A DNA stretch of 64,000 nt, from NCBI GenBank assembly GCA_009760855.2, contig WPIO01000002.1, positions 15,047,001-15,111,000 of the forward strand, in the 5' to 3' direction. The notes beneath the pieces are model-generated. The model ran no database searches. It was given only the letters and a program-made list of their open reading frames with translations, and was not told the origin of the DNA. This DNA comes from Cristatella mucedo (Eukaryota > Bryozoa > Phylactolaemata > Cristatellidae). A program made the position numbers and the translations under genes. Shown one piece after another: positions 1 through 10,691 of the stretch. The number at the start of each line of letters is the position of its first letter. Position 1 is the stretch's first letter.

Positions 1-2
1 CT

Positions 3-116
3 AATGTTTCAGATATCCATCTCTACAAGAAATCACTGGCCATGAGGCTGTCCTGGCTGCTCACCATTATCACAGTTCTTGTGCTGGTAGCCCGTATTCC
101 AGTAAATTACAGCTAA
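3..116 (+). CDS. Possible C-terminal exon with one membrane segment, truncated by the window edge
   Basis: Frame 3 is open from the first base to a TAA at 114. It contains LYKKSLAMRLSWLLTIITV, then LVLVARIPVNYS. That is a Lys/Arg-flanked hydrophobic stretch of about 18 residues near the end, as in a tail-anchored or multi-pass protein. An AG at 11-12 could be an acceptor. I do not recognise the family, and 38 codons at an edge can be chance. Confidence 0.25.
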   Translation, partial: NVSDIHLYKKSLAMRLSWLLTIITVLVLVARIPVNYS

Positions 117-2030
117 CTTCTGAATATCAAGAATATTACTGTGCAATTGCAGGACAAGATGTACTAATCTAACAGGTAAATAAATCTATTTAAATCAAAT
201 ATACGTTTCACAAGTGCATTTTCCTGCGAATTTTAGGAGGCTTTAGCAGAGAGTCTGCAGGAACAACTAAAGGATGCGTCAGCTTCATTTGAAGGTTGGT
301 GGAAGCTCCATCCTGATAGCATAGCGTCCTAATACCAGACACTCAGTGCCAGGTCGATTAAATTTAAGCCGAGCAATTGTGTAGGGTTTTCAAAGCCTGC
401 TAACGATTACGTGAGGCGCTTAGATGTGAAGACAATTAAAACAAAATTTTGTTTCCAAGGTTTCCTAAAAGAGAAAATCTCGATCCTGTGATTCGCATAT
501 GCCAATAGGTTAAATCCAATGGCATTGTTAGTATAAAGCCAACACTTTACCACTGAGCAAAACGATTGGGTGTATGTAGAAAAGATTTATAGCCACTAAG
601 ATTCTCTTTTTCAGGAAATCTAATGCTAGCAAAATCTAAGACAATGTCGCCCAATTTAATAAATGAATCGTGTATAAATTTCGATTGGTGAATGCTGTGT
701 GAATCGATCTCTGGATGATATGGACATATCTGGACGAGTCCGTGATGACTTTTTTCGAAAAATTAAGGGTTTACACACATTAATGCCTGTAGCATAGTTC
801 ATTAATTACCAACGCACTAGCAGATTGCTTGAAAAAACACATCCAGGGTCTTTTGAAATTACTAGAACTAAAATGATTCGGGAATACTGTGCTGTATATT
901 ATTTGCTGATTAATCAACTGACTGAAGCTCTAATGCGAACGCTCTCGGTAAGAGATGTGCAGAGGTACGTTTAAAACACATAAATGCGCATGCTCTGCTC
1001 ATTCTTTGCCAGCAGTCATTTCAGTTACACAACGAGTCAGTGGAGCATGCGAAATGAGCAAAGCTAATGGGCTGTTAATCTTTTTTGAATATGACCCGCT
1101 GACAGCCGTCTAGCAAACATGATGGGTACGTGGTGATTGCATGATGTTGATCGTGGGTATTTTTACTGGATATGATTACCATAAAACTCAGTAGGCGAAT
1201 CGAATAGCTCCTTTCGACCGAAATCGGGGTCGTCGCATGGCACGACTAAGATTTGTCAAGCGTTCAAGGTAAGGTACTCCTCAAAAATTGAAGATGGGTA
1301 GCCTATTTAGAAATGCTGTAATGTAATTTACCGCATTGTGGTTATTGGTCGAATATTAGCATTCTTTCACGATATAAATAGCAACTCAAATATTTCTACT
1401 TTGCAGATGATGGTACAAGCAAGAGGCATTGTGGATTTATGTGCGACTGGGACACAATAAACCGACCCAGCAATGCAAAAGCACCCACAGTCAAGCCAGG
1501 GGGAAAAAGCGTAGCTTTACTATAATTGAATAACTCAAATCGTTTTAATTTCGTAAATTGTAAGAGCTGATCGATGTTGAACTGATTTTTGATTCACAAT
1601 AAAATGCTATTGATTGAGTTTCATTGCTCAGTGATCTTGAGGTTACTGTGAAAGTCTAAGGCTTTGCAGCTCTGGAGTGGCATCTAGTAATACATGTCAT
1701 ATATGTCATCTAGTGTATGCATTTAAAAAATTTGAATCCAATGTGAAATTTTGCTATTGCTACTCTGATATAGCAGCTAACTGAAAGGTTGAATACAACG
1801 GATGTGTTTAATAAGGACGATATTTATACATCTGCATACCATTCACAGATAATTTACTCTCTTTCTAGGCAAATATTTGTACTGTAACGGAAGCAGGTTC
1901 CAACAGTTAACGATAACGTGCACAGTGTCAATCGTCACAATATAAATGGTGTTTAACATGGAGAGCAACGACTGGCAATTAGATTTAGTGGTAAGACGCT
2001 TAACGACAGCACAAGTTAAGACAATCAAAT
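117..2030. other. Non-coding sequence with no recognised feature
   Basis: The stretch is AT-rich with stops in all frames and no recognised repeat or RNA gene. The open frame at 1843-2028 (minus) has no family resemblance. Confidence 0.5.
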
Positions 2031-2079
2031 CATAAGTACCCAGAACGTGCTGTCAGCTATTCGAGCGTTGGTAGCTGTT

Positions 2080-2420
2080 TTCGTTAATGTCCTTAAGTCG
2101 AAGGATGTCACGACATCACTCAGGAGTGAGTTGCAGCCCTTTGGGTTGCATGCACTAGAGCCACAAACCGCAGAGTAAGAAAATTTTAATGGTAAAATTC
2201 TTGGGCTGGTTTGGTGTTGCTCTTATAGGCAGGCTGGAGCAAGAAAATGATGGCACCTCAGAGTATGAGACAGAACCTTGAAGCAAATACGCAGCCTCAT
2301 TTTGGGAGCGAGTGCATGTTGGCGAGTAAAGTGATGGAAGAGATGGCTAACTTATCAATAAGTAATGGCTAAGACTCGGTTAGCTTTAAATACGATAGGT
2401 CATGATGGACATAGTGAGGA
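2080..2420 (-). mobile_element. LINE A, diverged 3' fragment
   Basis: On the minus strand this matches the C-terminal coding end and start of the 3' region of LINE A at 57065-57790. Shared words include GAGTGAGTT, CAGCCCTTTGGG or CAGGCTTTGGG, and the downstream GGCAGGCTGGAGCAAGAAA. It is old and heavily mutated. Confidence 0.55.
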
Positions 2421-2429
2421 GGTTAATTA

Positions 2430-3050
2430 AAAACACTGTCGCAGGTTGACAGCTAAAGAAGCTATTCAGCATATTGCTTACATCGTGTTGTTTGACAAAT
2501 TCCTTTACAGAATTCGATATTCCGGAATGTGCAAGTCTTTTTGATTCCATTAAAGCCCTGCGATATCTGTCTATGGGCTTGACATAGTATTCGCGCGGAA
2601 AGCGAAAACCTTGTGACTGCCATTCTTACGCAGGAAACTAGCTGTTCGTTTCTTCTACTTAAAGTCTCGTCGGCCGCTGAAACTTTGCTGGGCTCTTCCC
2701 CGTAATGTCGAATTAATCTTCACACTTCTTGCGAAGGGCCGGCATTTAGTCACATACTTCCGACTCAATCACTTCCTCTCCAGAAGTCCTCCGTCGTGAA
2801 TTTTGTGCCACTTTATTTTCGTGGATTTTCTCATTCGGCAGTAATTTTCCCGTTTTTCTGGGCATTGAGATGACAGTTGTCGGCTACTTTACAGTAACCA
2901 AAAGCTTATTTAAGCCTTTAATGCTCTGTAGATCCTTTCCAAATTTACGCCAGCTCATTCATGGATTCCTGCCTACGAATTCATGAATGAGTCCGCGAAT
3001 TCAGAGCTACAGACGGATCATACAAACGTGCAGCTAAAAGATTGGCCTGA
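2430..3050. other. Unassigned intergenic sequence
   Basis: No coding frame, RNA gene or recognised repeat was seen. A run near 2700-2850 is pyrimidine-rich without a clear repeat unit. Confidence 0.4.
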
Positions 3051-3054
3051 ATTT

Positions 3055-3665
3055 GGCGCAAAACTCTGCCGTTTGGCTTGTCGATCGTGAGTGTCGCATT
3101 TGCCACAGCACACACCATTTCTTGCCATTTTGCACTGTCTCCCACTCAAGCAGCGCATCGACTTCAAGATTCTGTCGCCATTTTTCTATCTAGAATACCT
3201 GATAGATCTACTCCTCCAGCAGGTTAGACATCGTACTACTTGCTATTCTGAAGAAAATAGTTTTGCTAAACCTCATCCGAACCTCAAGTCCTACGAAGAC
3301 GGTGCCGTTAGTTCATATGGTTCCAAAGCCTAGAAGTCCTTCCATACTAACGTTACAACATCCCCTGACTTGACCACATTTAAGAAGAAGCTAAAACCCA
3401 ACAATTTATCTTAGCATTTATTGGGTCAAAGCAATTTTTCCTTTGTGTGTTTATCTGTGCAGGCACTGTGCGTGCTGCCACTAACTATATTTGCAAGCTG
3501 ACCCTGTGCATGTACACCTCAAGCCATATTATACTTGTTGACATTGAGCACGCTGCCACACACTTTTCGATAACACTTCCTTTATATAGCATGCGTTAAG
3601 TGCCGAGAAATGTATCAAGTTTTCTGGGGGCGCTGTACCAATGTAGCATTATTATTGTTGTTACT
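3055..3665 (+). mobile_element. LINE A, 3'-truncated ORF2 end plus 3' tail
   Basis: It begins in the conserved C-terminal module (FLAILHCLPLKQRIDFKIL, corresponding to LLADLHWLPVKQRIDFKVL in the copy at 24.4 kb). It passes through the TTFKKKLK-type end and finishes with the tail AGTGCCGAGAAA...GGGGGCGCTGTACC and a short ATT run at about 3645. It is a dead copy with frameshifts. Confidence 0.7.
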
Positions 3666-3848
3666 GACTAGTGTAAAATGTTAGGTAAGTCTTTGGGAAC
3701 GGTTTCTGTTAAAAAACCATTGGATGTTTTGTTAACATTTATTTTCAGGGTAACTAAAAGCTTCTCTGACTCAAGCTTCGCGTGGCGAGGATAACTACAG
3801 GATTGTGATATTGACTGAAATAAAAACAATACGAGCTGTCTGCATAAG

Positions 3849-4115
3849 CACTGTACTGTACTGTTTCTCCGTCTGTAACTCCACAAAGTCATAAAGACCA
3901 TGTGGGTGTTACGCATGAGAGTTTTGTATAGCGCACTCACAGCGTAAGCGGCATTCGGTACGCATTCGGTACCCAACAGACTTCGTCTCACGCTACAGAG
4001 AGAAAGTGGGAAGCATAGCAGAGTCAGGAGAGAAGTTGAGGTAGTGAGTAGCATGGAAGTAGCAGCTCAGGACCGCTGACAAGGATGAGCCATAGTCGGC
4101 AGTAGGAGAGTAAGC
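3849..4115 (-). mobile_element. LINE B, 3' end fragment
   Basis: On the minus strand it carries the LINE B 3' end: GCCGACTATGGCTCATCC, the Cys-rich SCYFHATHYL-type coding end, then CTACCGAATGC..., AACACCCACATGGT and the CTTTGTGGAGTTACAG motif. Seven or more relatives occur in the window. Confidence 0.65.
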
Positions 4116-4800
4116 AGGCACCCTTTGTACCGAATCCTTTAGGCTCGTAGTCAGACAAATTATTGCCATTGATTTTAATTAACGCCACACCATCTGAAGT
4201 TGGAAAGCACCCAGACTTTGTTCGCGTCTTTATTGCGCAACAATCAAAAGCACACATGTGCTTCTTTTCAAACATGCCTTCGAGACCGGATACAACTAGG
4301 CGTGGCTTGGTGGTGGCGGTGGTGGCGGTGGTGGTTTATAGACACGGTTGGTTTCCTTGGTTGAAGTACTAAGGAAGTGTAGTTAACTATATCGACTGGT
4401 AGAGCATACAGTACTCTAAACATATCCATACGAAAATGGTTGGCCGTCTATGGGGTCATAAGGATTTGTCGCAGCGTTTTTGGAAATTGTACCTCGAATT
4501 TTTTTAAATTAAATTTAAATGTTAAATTTAAATAAATACATGGTAAACTAAAATTGTGCCCCATTTGGCCTCCCCCCCACTGCTGACTCGGGCAATAGCG
4601 ACCGCGAAATGCGCGGCGGTCTGCATATTTGCCCTATTAACCGAATTGCACACATTTGATATACGTGCGTTGTTGCCTGGGTTTAGCCGCCTACGGAGCT
4701 TATTATAAAAGTGAGTGTTTTAGTGAATCAGCCGCCGGAGGAGGCATATTCCGCACGGCGAGCATTTTTAGTACCTATCTAGGCCGAGTGGTGGCCGCTG
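4116..4800. other. Unassigned sequence with an AT palindrome
   Basis: It includes a GGTGGC microrepeat at 4310-4335 and an AT palindrome at 4507-4527 (arms TAAATTTAA and TTAAATTTA around ATG). No gene was recognised. Confidence 0.4.
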
Positions 4801-4804
4801 GAGA

Positions 4805-5012
4805 TACTCGGTGAGCCGCGATGGCTCCCTAGGTAAGGCGGCTGCTTTTATTGACCTTTAACCTATTATTAACCTTTTTTTATTGGTTAATATTTTTTAT
4901 ATTTAATTGTTATTTCCTCGGTTTCTAGGTTGTGAGTTCGAATCCTACTGTGGGTGATCCTGTATTGCCGCTGCAAGCGGTAGTGATAGCCGTAAAAATA
5001 ATAATGATAATG
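4805..5012 (+). mobile_element. SINE-1 copy with an internal AT-rich insertion
   Basis: The tRNA-like head GAGCCGCGATGGC...CTAGGTAAGGCGGC starts at about 4812. Box B (GGTTGTGAGTTCGAATCC) is at about 4928, followed by the SINE-1 hairpin CCGCTGCAAGCGG and GTGATAGCCGTAAA. About 60 bases of AT-rich sequence separate the box A and box B parts, longer than in other copies. Confidence 0.75.
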
Positions 5013-5019
5013 ATAATAA

Positions 5020-5285
5020 TATAGATCTTATAGGTAGGCCGGAGCCAAAGAATGAAGGGACATAAGGTGAGCGACAAAACTCTAAGTCGATCCGTTGTTT
5101 GACTGGTAGCCAGTGCAGGTCAGCGAGAAGTGATGTGATGTGGCAGCTGGAACGCTCGCGACAGACAAGCCTAGCTGCCGAGTTTTGTATCAACTGTAAG
5201 CGCCTGATTGCACATGCCGGCTGGCCAGCAAGCAGTGAATTACAGAAGTCAAGACGGGATGTCCCTGTACACAGTGCCGGCCTGA
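5020..5285 (-). mobile_element. LINE A, C-terminal coding fragment
   Basis: Minus-strand translation shows [20 protein letters not shown], then ADLHWLPVKQRIDLEF. This is the C-terminal module shared with the LINE A copies at 24.4 and 55.5 kb. The 3' tail is absent. Confidence 0.75.
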
Positions 5286-6210
5286 CTTTGTTTTAGAGTG
5301 CATGAGAATTGTTCAGCAGAAAAACACCTCTGTCGTGGAGCAAGGGGACGCAGAGGTCGCTGAAGTGATTGATATTGGCTGGAGTGTAAACCCTAAAGTT
5401 TCTGCTAGCAATTTGAGAATAGGGCAACGCTTGACCAAGGTTGATGTCGCCGCCAGCCATTCTAGACTTGCTGGACGGTTTCTGTGAGAACAAAAGAAGT
5501 GGGTGAAGAGCATCTGCGTTCTCGAGCTGTGAGCAGGGGGACGCAAAGGTCGCTTAGGTGATTGATATTGGCTGGGTTGTCAACCCGATTGTCCCAGCTA
5601 GTTATATAGTGATAGGGCGACGCTCATTGGGCCTCTTCCTCATCTTCGGCTCCGTCGCGACGCCGTCGCCGGTAGTTGCCGGGCTCGTTTCTCTAAAAGC
5701 GAGGGAGGAGGGCGGGCTGTTCACCGGCGATTGAGGGACAGGACGAGACAGCGCCAGGAGGATTCGGTGGACGACACCGAATACGGTCGTATTGCGCCCG
5801 TCCTTGCATTTTTGTGTTTCTTTTGTGTTTTGTGTGTTCGGGAGCACGTGGTCTCGCCAAGCGTGCTTGGTGTAGTGCGTGTGGTATTCCTGCCGTAAGG
5901 TGGAAGCGAAGCCCTAGTTGTCCGGTCAGGGTCAAGGCTCCGGTTCGGGCTCCTCGTCCTATTTCGTTCTCCACAATAGACGCAGGTAGCCTAAGTGCGG
6001 GGGACGTATTTTCACCGCAAGAGTGCTGGTGCTGTTGAGAGCGTGCGAGGAGTGTGGAGATAAGGCTGAACTAGACGCGCAGCGACTTTGTGCGCTTGCG
6101 AATAAAGCTCAGTAAAATCCCCAATTTGTGTGTCTCGCTCTCCAATTCACGCCGCGGACTCACGACCCCCTTTAGTAACGGTAAGCAGGTCAGCGCCAGA
6201 AATGCTCGTT
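5282..6210 (+). mobile_element. LTR-like repeat C, copy 1 (probable solo LTR)
   Basis: This block is about 60-70% similar by eye to 35050-37260. Both contain a conserved CTAGTTATATA (possible TATA box, 5600), GGCGACGCTC, CACCGGCGATTGA, CGGTGGACG.CACCGAAT and CTAGACGCGCAGCGAC. Copy 1 has AATAAA at 6101-6106. A TATA-like element about 500 bp before a poly(A) signal is the usual layout of an LTR. No flanking duplication was confirmed. Confidence 0.55.
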
Positions 6211-6337
6211 TCGTGGCGGCCAGCTTATTGCGCATAGGCGCGCACCGAACGGCATCAGGCGGTAGGTTACGCCGCTACGTAAGCGGCAGGTAAGCCTACT
6301 CCGCCAAGCCTCCGGCGTTAAATCCCAAATGCACTTT

Positions 6338-6482
6338 AAGGCGGTTGCTTTTCAGGACCTCTGGACCTAGGTTTTGGGTTCAAATCTTGCTGTGTGCGAT
6401 CCTGTATTGCCGCTGCCAGCAGTGGTGATAGCAGTTAAAGCTCTCCTGTCGTTATACAAAAGAGGCTGTTAAATCAGCTAGT
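6338..6482 (+). mobile_element. SINE-1 copy
   Basis: Box B-like GGGTTCAAATCTTGC at about 6378 is followed by GATCCTGTATTGCCGCTG, the GTGATAGC element and the terminal AGAGGCTGTTAAATCAGCTAG. The head is diverged. Confidence 0.7.
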
Positions 6483-6489
6483 ATTTCTT

Positions 6490-6690
6490 TGTAACGCCGA
6501 CCGCCCACGGGGAGATGACACCAGGCGGGCATCGCCGAGGCGGCAGAGAGTCACCCACTCCTGACTGGCGGCTCGGAGAACGAGTGCGCCATAAATATGT
6601 CACCCGCCTAGAGCGTGAGTCCGTCGGCGTGTGCTTGACCGAGTCACAAATGTCCTATAAGGGATTTTACCAAACATTATAAGCAGGCCC
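6490..6690. other. GC-rich unassigned sequence upstream of the candidate exon
   Basis: About 150 bases are GC-rich with several CpG, in contrast with the AT-rich surroundings. It lies just 5' of the candidate signal-peptide exon and could be promoter sequence or the edge of a repeat. Confidence 0.25.
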
Positions 6691-6693
6691 ACA

Positions 6694-6846
6694 ATGTCGC
6701 TGCACATCTATTTCGGTCTTATCGTCACATTCATCACAAGCTCTCTCCAAGAGAATTGCTCTTACAGGGTGATACCTCCCCGTACTTTGGTCAACCGCGT
6801 CTGTGCGGTGGAGCGACAGACATGGACGGAGGGCACGCATATCAAG
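6694..6846 (+). CDS. Candidate first exon of an unknown secreted protein
   Basis: The ATG is in a fair context (CACAATGTCG). It opens MSLHIYFGLIVTFITSSLQ, which has the shape of a signal peptide, then ENCSYRVIPPRTLV and two Cys. A strong donor (ATCAAG|GTATGT) follows after exactly 51 codons. No downstream exon was found, and the family is not recognised. It may be chance. Confidence 0.3.
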
Positions 6847-6849
6847 GTA

Positions 6850-7830
6850 TGTGGATTAGTGACGTTGGTTAACGCGCGCAGCGGTTTCCACAGAAATCGC
6901 TGATTTTCGCTTCACCTGACACGATATCCTGACCGGATAACTAGGATTCCACTTCTACCTTACTCGAAAGCAGATAAACTTTAGGCTGTTTCGCTAAATA
7001 CAAAACCCATCTCTCCCTCTGTCTTCTCGCCGGAGGCGTGTAGCCAGCCCCAGCACTTCTCCACAGGACCAAAATATTTAAAACTTCTGCAAATCCTGCT
7101 CACTGTTTGAGAAGAAATGTGTTTTTCAGCTGAACAGTTCTTATGTGCCCTAAAATTAAGCTAGACTGGCGCAACGCTACATTTCGAACCAGTCAGTTGT
7201 TGTAGGTATGACTGCTGCTGTGCACTAGTTCGTCTCTGTCGCTATGCAATAAAAAAAAATTATGTTAGTTTAATCGTATTTTTAGATTAAGGGATGGATG
7301 CTTTTCATTGCGGCCGTGTTCTGCTACCGTCAGCGTACCAGATAAAATAGACGCAGCATCTGCGACTCGCTAGCCTTGCTTGGAGGGGCTAACTACACCA
7401 GCATTTTCGCTCATCGCAAAGGAATAGCAGTGCAATTTTCATTGGATTTGTGGCAAAGGACTTCGTTGGAAAAGCCGCTACAGCGCATTCCTATAACTAG
7501 CGAGTTCGCTACTCATAGAGCGTCATGCAGGTGGTACTACAGCGAATCCAATCATCACGCCGGTTGAGCACGCATAGACATTGGGTGTGAGCAGGCCACA
7601 ATGCCGCTCATATATAATTTACCCACCGATTGATCTTATCATGAATTATTTATATTTATCTTATATACAGATATCTGGAAACTGAGGAGCCATTTTCAGA
7701 GACGTAGTATTCTAACTAAGTATAGCGAGCCCAGCATCAGCTCCGGCCCCGGTTGCTAGGGGCGCCTCCAATTTCATCTGCAATCCTCGCTGCAAAAATG
7801 TTTGAATTTTCCTAACAACGTGGATCAAAG
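6850..7830. other. Unassigned sequence
   Basis: A 63-codon frame at 7376-7567 has no recognised relatives. No repeat was identified. Confidence 0.35.
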
Positions 7831-7837
7831 GTAAGCT

Positions 7838-8340
7838 GTGATCGGAAGCTTCTTTTTTGCAGCCAAATTTACGCTGAGAGCCGGTGCAGATCGCCCTCCG
7901 CTCGTTGGCGCACCGCGGCCGCCAGCGACTTGCTCACGAGCGGCGGCTATACTCGCTATCCGCGGCGGCGGAGCGCTGAGGTTGGTCAGAGAGGCAGTCA
8001 CTCACTGGAGCGCCGGCGCAGTGGTGGTGACCTGGGCCGCTCGTATGCCTGGCCTGGGCACGTGCTGCGGCACGTGCGCAATCCGGTAGAGGCAGCCTAC
8101 GTCCGTCCAGTCGATGTATATAATTCCAGTGCAACTGCCGAGTGCGTGTCGAAATCCTGTAGGGGCTCGCACGCAGATGGCGGCGCGACGAAGATGAAAG
8201 ATGACCCAACTAGCGAGTTGTCGTAATGACGACTACGGCTGTATTGTACGATACGCAGGCAAACGCGAGAGAGCGAGCGGACGTACGGATGTAGAAGCCG
8301 CCGTCGTGGAAGCAGCGACGGAACGCGCGGAGAGAAGAGA
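7838..8340 (+). other. GC-rich, CpG-dense island with a possible LINE RT tail
   Basis: This stretch is markedly more GC- and CpG-rich than its neighbours. In one frame (7930-8226) WPGHVLRHVRNPVEAAYV resembles the C-terminal WxGHVLR motif of some LINE reverse transcriptases. It may be an RT tail of a family not otherwise seen here, or a CpG-island promoter. Confidence 0.3.
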
Positions 8341-8360
8341 AAGTGAGTGAGAAGAACAAG

Positions 8361-8436
8361 AAAGAGAGAGCGAGAGAGAGAGAGAGTGAGAGTGAGAGTG
8401 AGAGAGAGAGTGAGAGTGAGAGAGAGAGAGATTGAG
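8361..8436 (+). repeat. (GA)n microsatellite
   Basis: Imperfect GA repeats with GTGA interruptions. The minus-strand Ser/Leu-rich open frame across it is a repeat artefact. Confidence 0.9.
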
Positions 8437-8469
8437 AGAGAGTTCTAATATAATTATGTTGTCATTGAG

Positions 8470-8592
8470 CATGCTACCACTAAGCATTCAATCGCGTTTC
8501 CCTTTGCAGCAAATTTAAAGCGCCTAGAAAGAGATTGAGTTCTCTGAGGGTGCTCTATCAAGTGCGTTATTATTATTATTATTATTATTATA
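8470..8592 (+). mobile_element. LINE A 3' tail
   Basis: Contains CCCTTTGCAGCAAATTTAAA, GCGCCTAGAAAGAGATTGAG, TTCTCTGAGGGTGC and an ATT run. This tail recurs about a dozen times in the window. Confidence 0.8.
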
Positions 8593-8752
8593 ACCCACAC
8601 ATTCCTTGAAAAGTGTAAGACAGGCTCGAGTGACGACATGTGTTCATGCTGCGCCACTTTAATTGGTTAGTCTCGTGCATATGCACTTAAGGCTTTCCCA
8701 AACGCTCCCACAAAAGAAAATGACATACGAAATGTGTGCTCCAAAGATTTAT

Positions 8753-8990
8753 TAAATATAATAATAATAACGCATTTGATAAAGCACCCTCACAGAACTC
8801 AATCTCTTTCTAGGCGCTTTACATTTGCTGCAAAGGGAAACGCGATTGAATGGTGAGTAATATCATGCTTGATAAACAACATGAATAACATAGTTAGGGG
8901 TGACATGCACAGGGTCAGTATGAGTATACACTCCCTTTTGTGTGGCATATATTGACGTATCTGTACCATAGCTAAACTCGAATTACACTG
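8753..8990 (-). mobile_element. LINE A 3' tail, reverse orientation
   Basis: ATA repeats open the copy, then GCATTTGATAAAGCACCCTC, GAACTCAATCTCTTTCTAGG and the GGGGTGACATGCAC stretch. It faces the copy at 8470, giving a loose inverted pair about 160 bp apart that can form a long hairpin. Confidence 0.8.
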
Positions 8991-8999
8991 GGATCTGCG

Positions 9000-10600
9000 T
9001 TGGATAGTATGGTCAGGAACCTAACCGATTATGCGTACCAGGAAGTAGTATTAACGCCGCAGCGGCATGGCTGATTATATCTGTTTTCTTCCATTCTAAG
9101 AAAACGTTAGTTTGGCATCAGCAGCGTGATAAATTGAAGGTTAAAAATCTCGAAAGTAGCAGGAACCTCTTAAAGGCAATTTTAAGATGAGAAAGTCTTA
9201 TATATCTGAAGACTTGTCCGCATCGGAACAGCGATCGAGACAGCCTTAACTTTGAAAGATGCACATTTACAATCAAACACTCTGCTTTTGCCTATAGTTC
9301 CATCCCTGACGGGAAGCGATCTAGACACTGAGCAGAAGAAAGTTATGTCGAAAGAGGCTATATAATTGGTGCATTTCTCTATTCTTCTTATTAATTCATA
9401 TATATATTGCATTTCTCAAATATTAAAATATATATATTATTTTCTGTGATTTCAGATTAGCAAATTTTTTTATTATCGTGTTTGCATATAAACTCTTCAA
9501 TGCGTTAAGAAATCCTAAATCCGCAAGTTACTCTGAAAAGGTAGGTTTGAAATCAAAGGCGCATTGTTCAAATATGGAGAGATATGTTCCTTTATAAACC
9601 CTGTGGATAGATTCGTTTACTATATTTAGTGATTCGCTTTCATCACACGTAATTGCTTTAACGATCCCTAAACTGACGAGCCTGGTGTGGCAAAAATTTG
9701 GGAGATATGTTTCTAAAAGCGACTCAAGGCAATGTGCCTTTATATGGTGCTATGCAGCCGCTCTAAATTCAATTGAAAAAATATAATACTCTTAAAATAA
9801 TTTACAAGTGTCACAGAATAGCTAAGCGTACGAACTCATAGCCACTGCTATTTTTCATCAGCTGGTAGTTGCTTTCTCCAACTGCATATTTTAACGTAGC
9901 CTTAACTCCGCTGGTTCTATTTGGTAAAGACTCTTTCAAGTTGTTCCGCAACTTTCGATTGACCCAAGGAGGACGAACGACCGCTTAATGAATTCTTTCA
10001 TAACGTTTTGTCGGAAAGGGACTCTACATCGATCCAATATCATTCTTAAACCTAACGTTTCTGATTTGAAAGCAGACACTTGGCATGATGACACACCAGA
10101 GAATAAATAGAATGAAACGTCTACAGAATTCACATTAGCTACATAGCTTTAAGGTTGAATTTTGACATTTTGCCATATGAAACAGCTATCAATGCTTGCT
10201 GCATAAAGAAAGCCTCTCATCTTCGGCAGAGAACTCCTCCAAATGCTTAGTGCGATGTAAAAGTACTGGTGTGAATCGTGAACGATGTTTACCTATTGCT
10301 GGCTGGACAATTCCGAGCTCGTGTCAGTAACTAGCAATGTAAACTTCACGTAGAGGCAGCACGCTATCTGAAGAGATTCATTCGCATAGAAGTAAGTCTG
10401 ATATAAAGCTGTGGATGAAGATTAAGTATGCTCACCAAAAATTGCATAGTTTATTTGCCAGAACCCTGCGCATCCCTTCAGGGAATTAAAAGAAGCATAA
10501 TGCTATTTCTGCCACTGAAACACTTTCCGCTATGCCACTTGAACGGACCTGCTTCGCAGTATTTTTTGTCAAGGAGTAGCTTTAAACTTAGTCCTTGGAT
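9000..10600. other. Intergenic sequence upstream of the WDR38-like gene
   Basis: AT-rich, with no repeat or gene recognised. The promoter of the WD40 gene should lie here or in an unseen upstream exon. Confidence 0.4.
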
Positions 10601-10637
10601 TCTTGCAGGTGGTAGATTGGGAGCACCGTCATCAGGT

Positions 10638-10691
10638 ATGATTGCAGCATCTACGCATTGCTACGGCGATTCGGGAGGTCACTTGGATGAG
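10638..10691 (+). CDS. WDR38-like: WDR38-like exon 1 (start region, tentative)
   Basis: An ATG at 10638 opens 18 codons ending GGHLDE, followed by a consensus donor (GAG|GTACGA). Joined to the next exon it gives GGHLDEVNCVAF, a normal WD40 blade opening in which the GH dipeptide lies just before the first beta strand. This is why the exon was chosen. The surrounding frame is open from 10428 to 11027, so the true start could be upstream. A possible acceptor (TTCTTGCAG) precedes it at about 10611. RNA evidence is needed to fix the 5' end. Confidence 0.5.

Noticed and set aside
5602-6293. Several overlapping Arg/Pro-rich frames
   Set aside because: GC-rich LTR-like repeat; the frames are not conserved in the second copy.
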